From Caulochytrium protostelioides (lineage: Eukaryota > Chytridiomycota > Caulochytriomycetes > Caulochytriales > Caulochytriaceae), in NCBI GenBank assembly GCA_003615045.1, contig ML014138.1, positions 62,001 to 126,000 of the forward strand: a DNA stretch of 64,000 bases, in the 5' to 3' direction. Within the stretch, counting starts at the first letter, position 1. Each line of letters opens with the position of its first letter. The notes under the pieces are model-generated. The model was not told where the DNA came from and searched no databases. It was given only the letters and a program-made list of their open reading frames with translations. The position numbers were made by a program, and so were the translations under genes. Below are positions 30,789 to 42,042 of the stretch, piece after piece.

Positions 30789-30953
30789 ATGATCAGCGAC
30801 TACACGCTGGCGCTGTCCGTCAACATCGTCGGTACCCTCGTCTTTGCGCTCATCGTCGTCTACCACTATATCCAGGGCCGCCGCGGCCTCTCGGGGGTCC
30901 TGTCGCCGGTCGGCTTCTCACCGCCCGTGCTTTCCCCGACCACGGGGCATTGA
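30789..30953 (+). CDS. OST4: Oligosaccharyltransferase subunit OST4
   Basis: 54-residue miniprotein. OST4 is a single helix in the ER membrane that bridges STT3 and OST3/6-type subunits of the N-glycosylation enzyme. The sequence begins MISDYTLALSVNIVGTLVFA and continues LIVVYHYIQGRRG, matching yeast (MISDEQLN) and human (MITDVQLA...LYHYV) OST4 in start, length to the helix, and the VYHY end. The helix spans about residues 6-27. After it comes a Ser/Pro/Gly-rich tail of about 25 residues, longer than in yeast (36 aa) or human (37 aa). An unseen intron near residue 34 could shorten this tail. Confidence 0.85.
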   Translation: MISDYTLALSVNIVGTLVFALIVVYHYIQGRRGLSGVLSPVGFSPPVLSPTTGH

Positions 30954-31354
30954 TCCTCGACCTGGACCCAAGTCCTGCTCGAAAAGCCTCACGCGTCACG
31001 ATGGGTTTCGCATCCGGAAGCCGAAGCGCGTCGCCCGGCAGAAGCGCCTGGCCCGGCACCTGTCGTTGCGAAGAATAACAGCGATCGGGCCCGCCGCTCC
31101 GAAAGCCGTTAGGGCGCGGACGGACGTCCCGCATCGGTGGCTTTTGTATCCTCGCGATCGCCAGCATGCCACCTGCATATCGCGGGCCCTGCACGTTGTT
31201 CCTGACGACGCCATTCGCCGTTCCTAATTTATTAATGATTGACTGATACAGAACCTGGGTCCTCCATGGTTCGTTTCCGAACCCAGGACCGCCGGCGGTG
31301 AACGTGCCTGCATCGCGGAGAGGCAGGGGCCACCCCCCTACCGCGGAACGTAGT
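30954..31354. other. Convergent 3' region OST4 / BEM46-like
   Basis: 0.4 kb between the 3' ends of two convergent genes. A TTTATTAATGATTGA AT-rich patch at about 31227-31241 may carry polyadenylation signals for either strand. No gene seen. Confidence 0.45.
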
Positions 31355-32822
31355 TCAGCGCGGCAGCAGCCGCTCGGCCCAGAAGGCTCCGATTTCGGCA
31401 AAGTAGCCGGGCTGGACGCAGGTGTCGTTGTGGGTGCCGGCCGGGAACACGCGCCAGCGCACGCCGCGGGCCTCCGCGGCCTGCGTGACCGCCGCGCTCA
31501 GCGGGCTCTCGGCCGCGCTGCTGCTGCTGCTGCTCGGCGAGGCGAGCGCCGCCGCTGCCGCTTCCGCCGCCGACGATGCCGACGGCGGGAATGGCGACGT
31601 GGCTTCGGCCTCCTCGTCGGCAGCCGACGGCGGCGGCGCCACGCGGCCCGCGCGGGAGGCATAGAGCAGCCGGGCCAGCTCGTGCATCATGGTCGGGGGC
31701 ACGAGCTCGTCACGGGCGCCCGAGAGAAAGAGTACCGGCAGGCGTGGATCCAGCCGGGTGATGTCGCGGTCGGAGGGCCAGCGCTGAGTGCAGAGGAACG
31801 AGAGCCACGCGATCTGCGGCAGTGCGTGCGGCACGAGGCGCGGCAGCGAGGTGAACGTGTTTTCGAGGATGAGGCCCGCAAGCGTGTGGCGGTGCGCGGG
31901 CAGCGCGGCGGCGTGAATCGCGGCCGCGCCGCCAATCGACTGCCCGTACATGACGATGCGCGCGCCCGCCAGGTCCGGGTGCCCGCGGACCCATAGCAGC
32001 GCCGCCTCGACGTCCTGCTTGATGCCGCGCTCGCTCGCGGCGCCGCCCGACTTGCCGTACCCGCGGTACGACAGCAGCAGCACGTTGCACCGCACCGTCG
32101 TGTGGAAGTGGAACGCGAGCGGCAGCCGGTGCCCGATGTTGCCCGCGTTGCCATGGAGGAAGATCAGCGTATCCGTGGCGAGCACCTTGCCGGTGGGCGG
32201 CGGCTTGGACACGTAGGAGGGCGCATATGCGGCGGCGCGCTCGGCGGACAGCACGGGCGCGTCGCGGCGCGCCGCGGCCGGGTCGCCGGACTTCTGGGCC
32301 GCGACGCGGCGCCGGCGCTGGCGAATGCCCTCGCTGTCCTGGATGCCGTCGGCGTCGCTGCTGCTCGTATCGGCCTCTTCGTCGCGGTCGCTGACCTCGC
32401 TGTCGCCGTCGGCGGCGCCGTCGTCCGCGGCGCCGGGCCGCCGGTCGCGGTAGCACCGGATCAAGTAGGCCGTCAGCGGCGTCCCGTCGAGCGAGGGGAA
32501 CGTAACGTCGTCGAAGTGCGGCATCTGCACCTGGTCCGGCCGGATCACCACATCGCGCGATCCCTGCGGGAATGACGACGGGTCTATCCGTCAGAAACGT
32601 GGATCCGTATCCATCATGTCCATCATGCCAAAAGTCAGGTGAGCACGATTTTTTGAGACCTGCTTGAGAGGCTATGCTGCGATGCGACGATCGATGCAGA
32701 GATCGCTTACAAATAATGCTCTTTTGGGCAAAGAAGAGGAGCGTCGCGGCGCCGCCAACGAGGATGCCCGTGGCGACGAAGCACCCCTTGAGCAGCCAGA
32801 AGAGGCCTTCATACCACCCCAT
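31355..32822 (-). CDS. BEM46/ABHD13-type alpha/beta hydrolase, two exons
   Basis: Exon 1 is 32822-32711, the intron 32710-32584 (127 nt, GTAAGC...ATAG, phase 1), exon 2 32583-31355; 446 residues. Splicing creates KSIIYPSSFPQGSRDV, the family's conserved start after the membrane helix, which decides the acceptor. N-terminal signal-anchor helix at about 14-31, so a membrane-bound serine hydrolase, probably of ER or cell periphery. Catalytic features: FLHGNAGNIGHR (oxyanion region, about 180-190), nucleophile motif YGQSIGG (Ser253), GARDELVPP (Asp329) and AGTHNDTC (His422). Two inserts are unusual: an acidic/Ser loop with an RQRRRR patch (about 85-130) before the core, and an Ala/Ser-rich loop (about 350-400) before the catalytic His. 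Fungal BEM46 is tied to polarity and germination, but its substrate is not known. Confidence 0.88.
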
Positions 32823-34547
32823 GGCGGGACAGCGGGACGGCGGGAGAGGAGGAGGCGCGGCACAGCGGCCGGTGCAGAATGGGATGCGGTGCTTCGCTGC
32901 GGTCAGCGAAGGGCACCGGGGGTCGAGTCGGCGCGGCAATCTCCTCAGCAGGCAGCTCGGGCCAAATAGCGTCGATACGAGCAGCGATGGCCACGTGATC
33001 GACGACGCAGCAAGCGGGCTTAGCGATGCGCGATGCAGCGCCATGAAGCGAGGACGCCGGTCCGGCAGCACACGGCAGCCCGACGGATGCCTGCAGCGGA
33101 AGAAAGTGTCTTCGGTATAAAACCTACGCTGCGCCAGGATCCGCCGTTGGCAGCGTGGTGACGGGGACAGGACGATGGATCGGCCTTCCCGTTTCGGAGA
33201 GGCGTGACGGCGATGGCGGCGGCGACCGTGGCGGGGCGATGGCGATGGCGACGGCGCTGGCGATGGCGATGGGATGTGGCGCGGCAAAAGGGGTCGTCTC
33301 AGCCACGATGACAGGAAGGGCCCCTTCGTTGGGAAAGACGGATGATGTTAACCAGCGTTTCCCTTTGAAGATACATCGCATCGCATCCGCATGATCACCT
33401 GATAGACGCATGGATACGTTGAAGTCGCTGGAAATGACACGATTCATCGATCGTCTGTTTTTTTCATGAATGTGATGGGCGCTGAGATAGAATGATGGTT
33501 TGTGACGCCGTAAAAGCATCCCCGGCATCCAGGCCGAGCTCCGCGCCGACGTCCGCATGACGGTAGACGCCGGTCCCGAAGGGCATCACGTTGGGCATGA
33601 TTGTCCATCCGTGCGAGCCGGTGAACGGCACGACGGCACGGTGGGCGACGACGGCGCGGCCGACGGCGCCGGCGCCACCTGCCACGCTGCCAGCAGCAGC
33701 GGGTCGTTCGAGGCCGGCAGGAGCCCCCGCGACGCCGGCGGCGCGATGGCCCGGCCGTGCTGCACGGCGATCATGCCAACGCCCCCGCGACGCGTCGGCC
33801 ACGCCGCGCCGAGCGACCCAGCGTGCGTGGCTGCTCACCGGATCGCATGCGGCCATCACCTCATGTCGACGTGCCAGACCGAGTAGGCCTGGCCGGGTCC
33901 ATGGTTCCTGGTCGATCACGGACCATGCGCATCGGACGTCCACGGCACGGGGCGCGGTGCCGATCCTGTTATCGGCGGAACCCCGTCGCGGTCGGGGCCG
34001 CCGCCGTCGCTGCTGTCGGTGGCTTGGGCGCCGTCGTTTCGCCGTGTTTCGCTTTGGCTGAGCGCCGCGCCGCGCCGACGGCGCCGACGGTCTTCCGCGC
34101 CACGTACGAGCCGACGGCGACGCGTGTTCGTCGGCCGCGTCCCGGCACCCCCGGCCGCGGCGTCGGCGTCGGCGGCGTCGGCGGCATCGGCGAGCGCCAC
34201 AGGAGGCCGCACGATCCAAGGAAAGCGCCACAAGCATACGCATCCCCCGCAACAAAAGCAGCTGCGGGCACGTGGCTGGCGTGGCTGCCGTGGCTGGCGG
34301 CGTCCTGTGGCCAGCGGGGGGGAATGGGTCCGGTCTCGCGCCCACGAGCCCACATCTTCTGCGTTCGCTTGTTGCCACTTGGCGCTGTCTCACTTTTCTG
34401 GTGGTCCCAACCGATCGCTGACCCCCCACCCCTCACCCCCGACTTCTCATACGGTGACCACCTGGCATCGTGACATCCCGCTGGTCCCGCCACCGCGTCC
34501 CATCCCTTGATCCGCCGTTGAGTTGACTCCCGCGTCAGCCTTCAGCG
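32823..34547. other. 1.7 kb divergent region, no firm gene
   Basis: Between the BEM46-like gene (minus) and the acidic protein (plus). Contains GGCGAT-type hexamer repeats at about 33205-33275. A minus-strand frame ending at 33464 has a non-repetitive C-terminal stretch (GWTIMPNVMPFGTGVYRHAD, then AELGLDAGDAF), but its upstream part is Arg/Ala-rich and no exon structure could be built, so it is only a candidate. Confidence 0.45.
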
Positions 34548-34728
34548 ATGCCTTCAAGACCCGCTGACGCCACCGCCGCCGCCGCCGTGCTGGACCCGTC
34601 GGCCGCCGCGACCATGTCGACGTCGGAGTTGTGCCAGTTCGCTGAAAAACTCTTGACGGAGATCAACCAGTTCGAGAACGGCGCGGACGACGACCTCGAC
34701 GGCGCTGATGCCGACGGCGTTGAAGCGG

Positions 34729-34761
<33 letters not shown>

Positions 34762-35051
34762 CCCACGACGACGCCGCGGCGCTGGCCGCCGCGATGTCGG
34801 GCGGGATCCCTCAGAAGCTGGATATGGGCGACTTTATGAAGCAGCTCGAAGCTGCCGATATGGCGCTCAACCATCTGTCGCAAAAGACGGACGATCTGAT
34901 GGCCAAGATGGACGCGGTGCTGGCCGAGGCCGTGGCCGATGTCGACGCGATCGAGTCTGGTGCGGCGCTGAATGCGTCTTCGGACGAGGACGACGCCGAC
35001 GCCGCGCGTCTGCGCACGCTGACCTTAGAGCCGTCGTCGTCGACAGACTGA
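34548..35051 (+). CDS. Small acidic coiled-coil protein, unknown
   Basis: 167 residues, not recognised. Two helical parts, ELCQFAEKLLTEINQFENG (about 27-45) and DMGDFMKQLEAADMALNHLS followed by KTDDLMAKMDAVLAEAVADV (about 92-131), are separated by an almost purely acidic stretch (DDDDDDDDGGG, about 60-75). The tail is acidic/Ser-rich (SSDEDDADAARLRTLTLEPS). Heptad-like hydrophobic spacing suggests a coiled coil, so a subunit of a larger complex is likely. No membrane segment. Start ATG 34548; an internal ATG lies at codon 23. Confidence 0.65.
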
Positions 35052-37215
35052 CGCTGATGCTGTTTCTGCCTACGCGGATCATGCGCTGGCGGCTTCTTCC
35101 ATGGGGGTGATCATGGAGAGGGTCGTGGCGTACCCCCGTCCGGGGGATCGCTCAGCCGCGTCCTCTGGTGGCCTCCTCTCCCCTTGTCGGGGCACGACGC
35201 CTCCGCCCGTGGTCCCGCCCGTGACGAAGCCCCGTCTTGCCCCGTCGTCGGCCCCTGGCCGCGAGCCCCCGCGTGAGCGATAAGAGATGCGCGATGGCCG
35301 GTCGGCCGTCCGGTCCGGGACGCCGGAACGCGGCCAGTAGGCAAGCAGCGGCCTTCGCGACTCCTTACCGCTGCGGGGACTCCTGCCGAGGCGCCGTCCG
35401 TTCCTCACCATCGCCGGGTGCGGGGGCCCCGTGGATGCGCTCGCTGCTGGTGGCCTGTCCGTGTCGCTGCCGCGTGCACGCCCGCGGACGCCGAATGCTC
35501 ATGGCCGAATGCTCATGGCGGGATGCCGATGGCGGGATGCCGAACCACGCGCCGGAGGCCACGCCAGCGATCCGGACGCCGACGGCCGCCGGAAGGCGCT
35601 GCGCCGGGCTCCGGCCAGCGGCCAGCGGCCATCGCTGCCGTCCACTCTCCCGGCAGCAAAAAAATGTAAAAGAAAAATTTCAACAAGTTGAAGCGTGGTC
35701 GATGGCTGAGGGTTGATGGGCGCGAGCGACAACGCGGCGGCGGCGACGGCGGCTTGCGGCACCCGAGCGTCGACGGCGACACGGCGCATCGGATCCGCAA
35801 CCCCCGAGCGAGGCACGTCGGCGGCCTGCGGCTGGGACGCTCGGCCTGTTTCATCGTCGCCGCCGACGCCGCCGTCGCCGCCGTCGATCTCCGCCACGGC
35901 TCAGGAGGCGGCGTCGTGGCGACGCGGCGCACAGCACCGACGGCGCGCGCAGCCGCGCGCAGCCGCTCGCAGCACCCGCGCCCCAGTCAGGGGGCCAAGC
36001 CGCTGCCGGCGCGTCGGGCGGCCGCGCCGTCGGCAAGGGTCCGTCGGTCGCACCAACGATGGAGTGCTTGGCCTCCGCGGCTCCCGCCACCGGCCAGACG
36101 GCCCGCGGCGCACGCCATGCGCAGGCGCCGCGAGATGGCACAGGACGGCCGGGGATGGCGAGGGATGCGCGCCTTCGCGGCCGGCGATGGCGGCCTCGGA
36201 ATGTCCTGAACGCCTTCGGTTCCGAGGCTCGGCGCGGTCCGAGGTGCGCTGGGATGACGCGACGCGCAGGACACACGATGCGCCGGGAGCGCGCGGCAAG
36301 GGCGATAGCCCAGGCGACGGCGACGGCAGTGAGCGCAGGGCGACGGCAGTGGCGACGGCAGTGGCGATGGCGGCGGCGGCCAGTAAACGCTGGCTCAGAT
36401 GGTCGAGAGGGCAACGGAATGACAAGGCCATGACATCAACGAGACGAGCATGGTCATTCGGAAGGGACCGGCGGGCCATCATCGGTCGTGCGGCGTGGCC
36501 GGCGGATCACCCGAACACCTCGCGTGGCCGTCCATGCCGCCACCCGCGTTGAGGACTGCAGGCACGGCCAGGCTTCGATGTCGATACGATACGAGGACCC
36601 CTTCTTCCACTGGTTCCTGTCGCTGTCTCCGACGGCCTCCTTTGAACGGTGGAGCGTGTGCGACGTCCCAATCGCCGCTTGAAACGATTGTTGATTGATT
36701 CTCCGCACCCAGCAAGCAAGGACCCCCGACGAAACCTTCCTACGAATACCCATCGCGCCCCCCATCTAAGTTCCGAGAGCGGCCCGCCCCAGCGGCCGCC
36801 TCACGCCGCAGACTCGCCACCAGGTGCCCCGCCGTCCTGCCCGCTCCGCGCAGTCGTGTGAGCGCCATTTCATACCCCTTGGGCAACGCACGCGTCCGCT
36901 ACGAACGGGCCCCGGCGACGTCTCACGTGCCCGTGGACGGCGCGCTGCCGCCGCCGCCGCTGCCGCCGCCGTCTCTCCGCCACCGATCATCTCGACCGGC
37001 GGCTGCCTCATCGAGCGATGTCCCTCGCTGACCCGCGGGTGCTGCCCGCGGGACGCCGCCGCCACGGCCGCGCTCGCCACCCCCACGCCCACGCTACCGC
37101 CCACGGCCCACGCTACCGCCCACCCCTTCGCTCGGCCATGGCCGCCCCATCATGGTGGGCGCCGTCGTTATCACCGACATCGTCGTCGGCACCGGCGTCG
37201 GCTCGCGCCCCCAGG
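35052..37215. other. 2.2 kb non-coding region with short repeats
   Basis: Upstream of the WSC gene. Direct repeats include ATGCTCATGGC / GGGATGCCGATGGC copies at about 35498-35544, CGGCCAG copies at 35612-35630, and GGCGACGGCAGT copies at about 36316-36375. The open frames are antisense pairs of Arg/Ala/Pro-rich sequence and not convincing genes. Confidence 0.5.
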
Positions 37216-39121
37216 ATGTGGACGCCGACGCGCGTGGGGGGGATGGCGCTGCTCGCGGCGATCGTGGCGCTCGTGCTACCGGCGCTGCTACCGTCGAGCA
37301 GCGGCGTGGACGCCTCGCCCATGGCGCCGCACTTCGTCTCCGAGGCCCAGCTCGACCCGGCGCTGCGCGACGCGTGGGCCGCGTTCGGCGACGGGAGCCA
37401 GACGATCCAGCTCGCGGACGGTGCGACATTTCCGGGCGGTAACATCGGGGTTCCGAGTGCCGCGCGCGCCCAGCTGAGCCTGAAGTCCGTGGACGAGTCC
37501 GTGGCGCCCGCCGCCGCCGCCGCCGCCAGTGCTGGCCAGGCGCCGCTGGTGGCGGATCTGGCGTCGTCCCATCAGACGGGCACGTCGCGCTCAGCGACAG
37601 CGACGGTGACGGCCGTCGCGACGGCGACCGTCACGGTGGTGGCCGACGCCACGCACATGCCGGCATTGGCGCGAACCGCGTCTGCTGATATCGATGCGGA
37701 CGAGGCGGACCGCGAGCTGACGCGGCTGCACATGCACCACGAGGCGGTCCCCGCGCTGAAGGACGCGGCGCAATGGCCGACAACGCAGGCGAAGGCCGAC
37801 GTGACGTCGCCCTTTACCGCCCAGCCATGGAATATGGCTAACGATATCGCGGACGCCGAGGCGAACGCGGCGGTCTCCGCGGCGGCAACCGCGGCGGCAG
37901 ACATCTCGGCGAACACCACGGCCAACACCTCAGCGAGCACCTCGGCGGACGCCACGGCGGACGTCACGGCCGACCCGGCGGTGCGCGACCCTTGGGCGCT
38001 CTACGAGGATACGTCCGCTGGCATCGACTGGGCCAACCGGCTGCCGGGCAAAGGGCTGTTTGAAGTGGGATGCATCCGGCAAGTCGTGACGGACCGGCTG
38101 AACTGGGACCTGCAGTGGCGCAGCCTGTCGAGCGCCATGTCGGCGCATGCGTGCGTGGCCTCGTGCCTCAACATGATGACGCTGCCGACGGACGACTCGT
38201 GGACCCGCCCGACGTCTGCGGACGAGGTGTTCAAGTCGATCGATGTCGACGCCATCAACGCCCTCTTCCAGACGGGCGTCGACCCTCGGATCACGTCGAC
38301 CGTCGCCATGATCGGGCCGTCCATGTCCACGCAGTACCTGGAGTGCCGCTGCGGGCACCTGCAGCCGCTCGCACACCGCTCGCTCGGCGTGTGCAACGTC
38401 GAGTGCGGCGACGGCAACCGCTGCGGCGGGCTCGAGGGCTTCCTCGGCCACAAGAAGGACTGGAGTCTCTACCAGCTCCAGGTCCAGGCGCGCAGCATTC
38501 CGCGGCGCAACCCGAACCCCAGCGTCGTCCCAGCCTCGACCGAGCTCGGCCACGCGCCCGAGAACCAGTCCACCCGGGAGAAGCTCAACATGCTCTGGGA
38601 CGCCATCCGCCCCGAGAACTCGGTCAGCCGGCCCGACGACGACTCGACCCTGCGCCTCGCCATCGTGCCGTCGCTCAATGTCGCGGCCGAGGGGCCCGCG
38701 GCAGAGTTGGCTGCCGCCGCTCCGGCGGCCGACGCATCCCCGCCGGCCTCCTCGTCCCCGACCTCTTCGGCCATACTCCCGATGAGATTGGATCTCCCTG
38801 CACCGGCGTCGGCCTCCGCATCGCCGTCGTCGGCGCCTGCAGCATCGCCCGCGTCCACAGCGCCAACATCGCCGACGCCGGCGGCGATACCGGCCACGGG
38901 GGCTATTCTGGGGCAAACCCCATCGTCGCGGTTGTCTTTTTTTGGCAGTGACGGTGTGTCGGATGTCTTTGACAAGCTGACCACCGAAGTCAAAAAAGCG
39001 AAATCTCTTGCGCCGTCCGTTGCCGACCTTGCGTCACCCTCTTCGATCTCCTCCTCCTCCTCCTCCTCTGCATCGTCAGGTGCTGCTTCCCCATCGCCAT
39101 CCGCATCATCAAGCCCATCAG

Positions 39122-39154
<33 letters not shown>

Positions 39155-40752
39155 GCCACGATGCGAGCAGCAGCTCGAGTGGTAGCCGCGAGAGCGAGTC
39201 GTCGCCGTCACCATCGCCGTCACCCTCCAAGAGCGCCAGCCCATCAAGCGCCGCGCCGACAGCGTCCGCCACGGCCGTCGCCATCTTCCCGACCTTCGGC
39301 GACGACGGCGACGACGCGTCCTTCCCGACGGGCGGCGCGACGGGTCCCGTTCCGCCGCCGCTGGTGCGTCCGCCTCCCGCGTCGGCGGGCGGCGACACGC
39401 TCGCGCCGCCGGGCCAGCTCGACCTCCCCGACCCGTCGGAGCTGGGCGGACCCCCGCCGACCGCCTCGCCCGCGCCGCCCGGCAAGGCCAAGGGCGGCGC
39501 ACCAACGAGCACCAACGTGGGCCAACGGCCGACCACGTACAACAACAACAGTGGCGGGAACCGCGGCTGGCTGCCATCGCTCTTCGACTCGTTCAGCGCG
39601 AAGCTCAACGACCGCCGCACCGTCATGGCGATCGTCGGCGCCGTCATGGGCATCGTGGTCTGCTGCGCGCTCATGTGCTGGACCGTCAACAGCATCTCGC
39701 GGTACCGCCGGCGCAAGCGTCTCCAGGCCATCGCCGACGAGGACGACGTCTATGTCGACTCGACGATGCTCCACCAGAGCACCAAAGCCACGGCGGCGTA
39801 CAACGGCGCCGCGTACTACGAGTCGTACGACTCGCACCAGAGCAGCAGCGTCGTCGGCGTCGGCCCGCGCCACGCCCAGCACAACAACGGGTACACCTCG
39901 TACTACCAGCCCGAAATGGCCATGATGTACACGCCCTCCCAAGTCCATACCGCGGCGCCGCCCGCGAAGGCCTCGCCGTCCATCCAGCACGTGCCGTACT
40001 ACTCGCCCTACGGCAACACGGCCGGCGGTAGCTCGCACTGGGGCTCGCCGCCCGTGGGCAACGGCGGCGCCATGCGCCCGCACCCGGCCGCCACCCGCGG
40101 CGGCGGTGGCCTCGGCGGCGCCTCGGGCCCGGTGCTCTGGCACGGCTCGCCGCAGCACGGCGGCCCCGCCGTCCGCGGCGTCGGGACCCCGGGGCCCGCC
40201 CCCGCGGCGTCGGTGGCGTCTCGGTCGACCCCGACGCCGCAGCACTCGTCGCCCGACATGATCCCGGCGTACCAGCGAGCGACGACGCGGATCACGACCA
40301 CGACGACGACGACGGGGGTGAACGCGGCGACGCCGATCGTGTCGACGGCGCCGACGTCGCAGTCCTCGGCGTCGCTGTACGGCGGCGGCGGCGGCGGCGC
40401 GCCGGCGCTGGCCTCGCCGCCGCTGCTGACAGAGGCGGCGTCGGCGTCGGCGTCGGGCGTCGGCGCGCCGCCGGATTTTAATCCCCACCACGTAGGGGAC
40501 GTGCTGAACCCGTCGGATGCGTGGGCCGGCGAGACGCTCGCGCATGCGTCGACGTATGCGAGCGGCAGCGACCGCCCGGCGTCGCTGGCGACGAGCATGA
40601 ACGCGAGCCAGGTCGGGGCGCCGTCCCATGGCCATGTCACGGTCGGGCACGCCCCGCGCGTGGCATCGCATGTCGTGTCGCGGACCGGCGTGCTCGGCAT
40701 GGATCCGGCGCACATGCCCCCGTCGAGCAGCCAGAGCGACCAGAGCGCCTAA
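37216..40752 (+). CDS. WSC-domain transmembrane surface protein
   Basis: 1178 residues from ATG 37216, which gives an immediate signal peptide (RVGGMALLAAIVALVLPALL); in-frame ATGs also occur at 37138 and 37018. After a Thr/Ala-rich stretch there is a cysteine-rich WSC-like domain (about 283-425): FEVGCIRQ, CVASC, YLECRCG, CNVECGDGNRCGG and a final SLYQL, with a long loop inserted between the second and third cysteine groups. A Ser/Pro-rich, probably O-mannosylated stalk follows (about 500-790), then one transmembrane helix (AIVGAVMGIVVCCALMCWTV, about 806-825) and an RYRRRKR stop-transfer. The large C-terminal tail (about 350 residues) is Tyr/Gly/His/Ser-rich. This is the plan of WSC cell-wall-integrity sensors, though the tail is much larger than in yeast. 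WSC domains also occur in carbohydrate-binding enzymes; none is fused here. Confidence 0.75.
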
Positions 40753-42042
40753 TCTCGCATTTCCTATCGCCCATGCGCGTGGGGCGTTTTCTGACACGAC
40801 GCGCGCGTCAGGCACCTGGCTGCGATGCGGGGCTTCGTTCTTCTTTTCTTTTCTTCTTCATCTCTGCATAATATCGTTTTTGTCATCGCAAGGTATCGCG
40901 TCGTCGGATGCCGAAAGTTCGGTATGTCAATGCGATGCGACACGTGGCATAGGACTTTCGCGGATGTCGATCCGCGCCGGCGTCGGACACTTGCGGCACA
41001 CCGTCGGCGGCTTCCACGCTGGGGCCGAGGTCCGCAGTCGTGGCGCAGCGGGGGCGCCGACCATTCCAAAGTAGCGGTCGGCCCAGGGGCGGCGGAAGCG
41101 CCGACGAATATGAGTGGCCGGGGCGCCTGGACTCGACCCCGCACCGGCAGCGGTGTCGTGGTCGACGGCGGCGGAGCATCCGATAACCGGGTAGACGATA
41201 GGACAAAGCACCATCACGCTCGCTATCCTTTGATACTGCTCGACATCCATCAGCGCCCTGGGTCCGTCCGTTGGTCTTTCTGGAACGGCCAACCCCCGCT
41301 ACCGAAGCCGGTCCGCCGACGTTCCCCGCCGCTGCCACATCTGCCACGGCTCCCACGGCTCCTACGACGCCACACCACCGTTTCCGCTGATACGGGCGCC
41401 ACGATAGATACATGACGCCGATGTGAAGGCCTTGCGCGCCGCGCATCGCATGTCCCTGACGACAGCCGCGTTCTGCTTTTCAAGCGGATCACGGCCGATC
41501 TCGCCGAAGTCTGGGGTCCGTCTCCCGGCCTTTCCGAGAAGCCGCATCCCCTCCCGCCTCTAGCTGCCTGCACCCCGCCTCTAGCTGCCAATCTCCGATC
41601 GGGTCCGCCGGAGCGCTGGTGGATCACTCGATAGACAAGGACCTCCCACTCGGGCCCGAGTCGTCCTGCGGTGCCTCCCGCTTGCTGCGCTGGACGGCCA
41701 CGGACGGGGGGCGCCCTTCGTCGGCGCCACGGCCGGCTGACCGAGCCGGTCCTCTGGATCGAAGTCGCGGTCCACCTCCGCACGCCGCCGCCGACCGTGA
41801 CCGCGTGTCGCGACCCCGCGCTGCCCCCCGCCGCGCGGCCGCCCGCGGGCCGACCGACCGGCGGTGCCCGTCGTCGAGAAGGCCGACGCGGCAGACCTCG
41901 GACGGGAGGACGTCGACGCGGCGCGGCGCGGCGCGGCGAGCGCCTGCGCCCTTCGGCCTCCCGAGCCGCCCCGCGAGCTCTGCGCGGCCCGGCTTGGCGG
42001 CCGCCGCGGCGCCGTTCGGCCCTCCGCTAGGCGCGGGGAACC
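40753..42042. other. 1.3 kb intergenic, WSC to F-box gene
   Basis: Tandem plus-strand neighbours. A TTCTTCTTTTCTTTTCTTCTTC run at about 40839-40860 lies just after the WSC stop and may belong to its 3' end. No gene seen; a tract of GGCGCGGC copies lies at about 41920-41942. Confidence 0.5.

Noticed and set aside
38070-38951. Alternative-frame peptide with natural-looking stretch (LLVPDLFGHTPDEIGSPCTG) inside the WSC gene
   Set aside because: It overlaps the WSC protein's main frame, which continues open through the stretch; the rest of the frame is Arg/Pro-rich, and no splice signals join it to anything.
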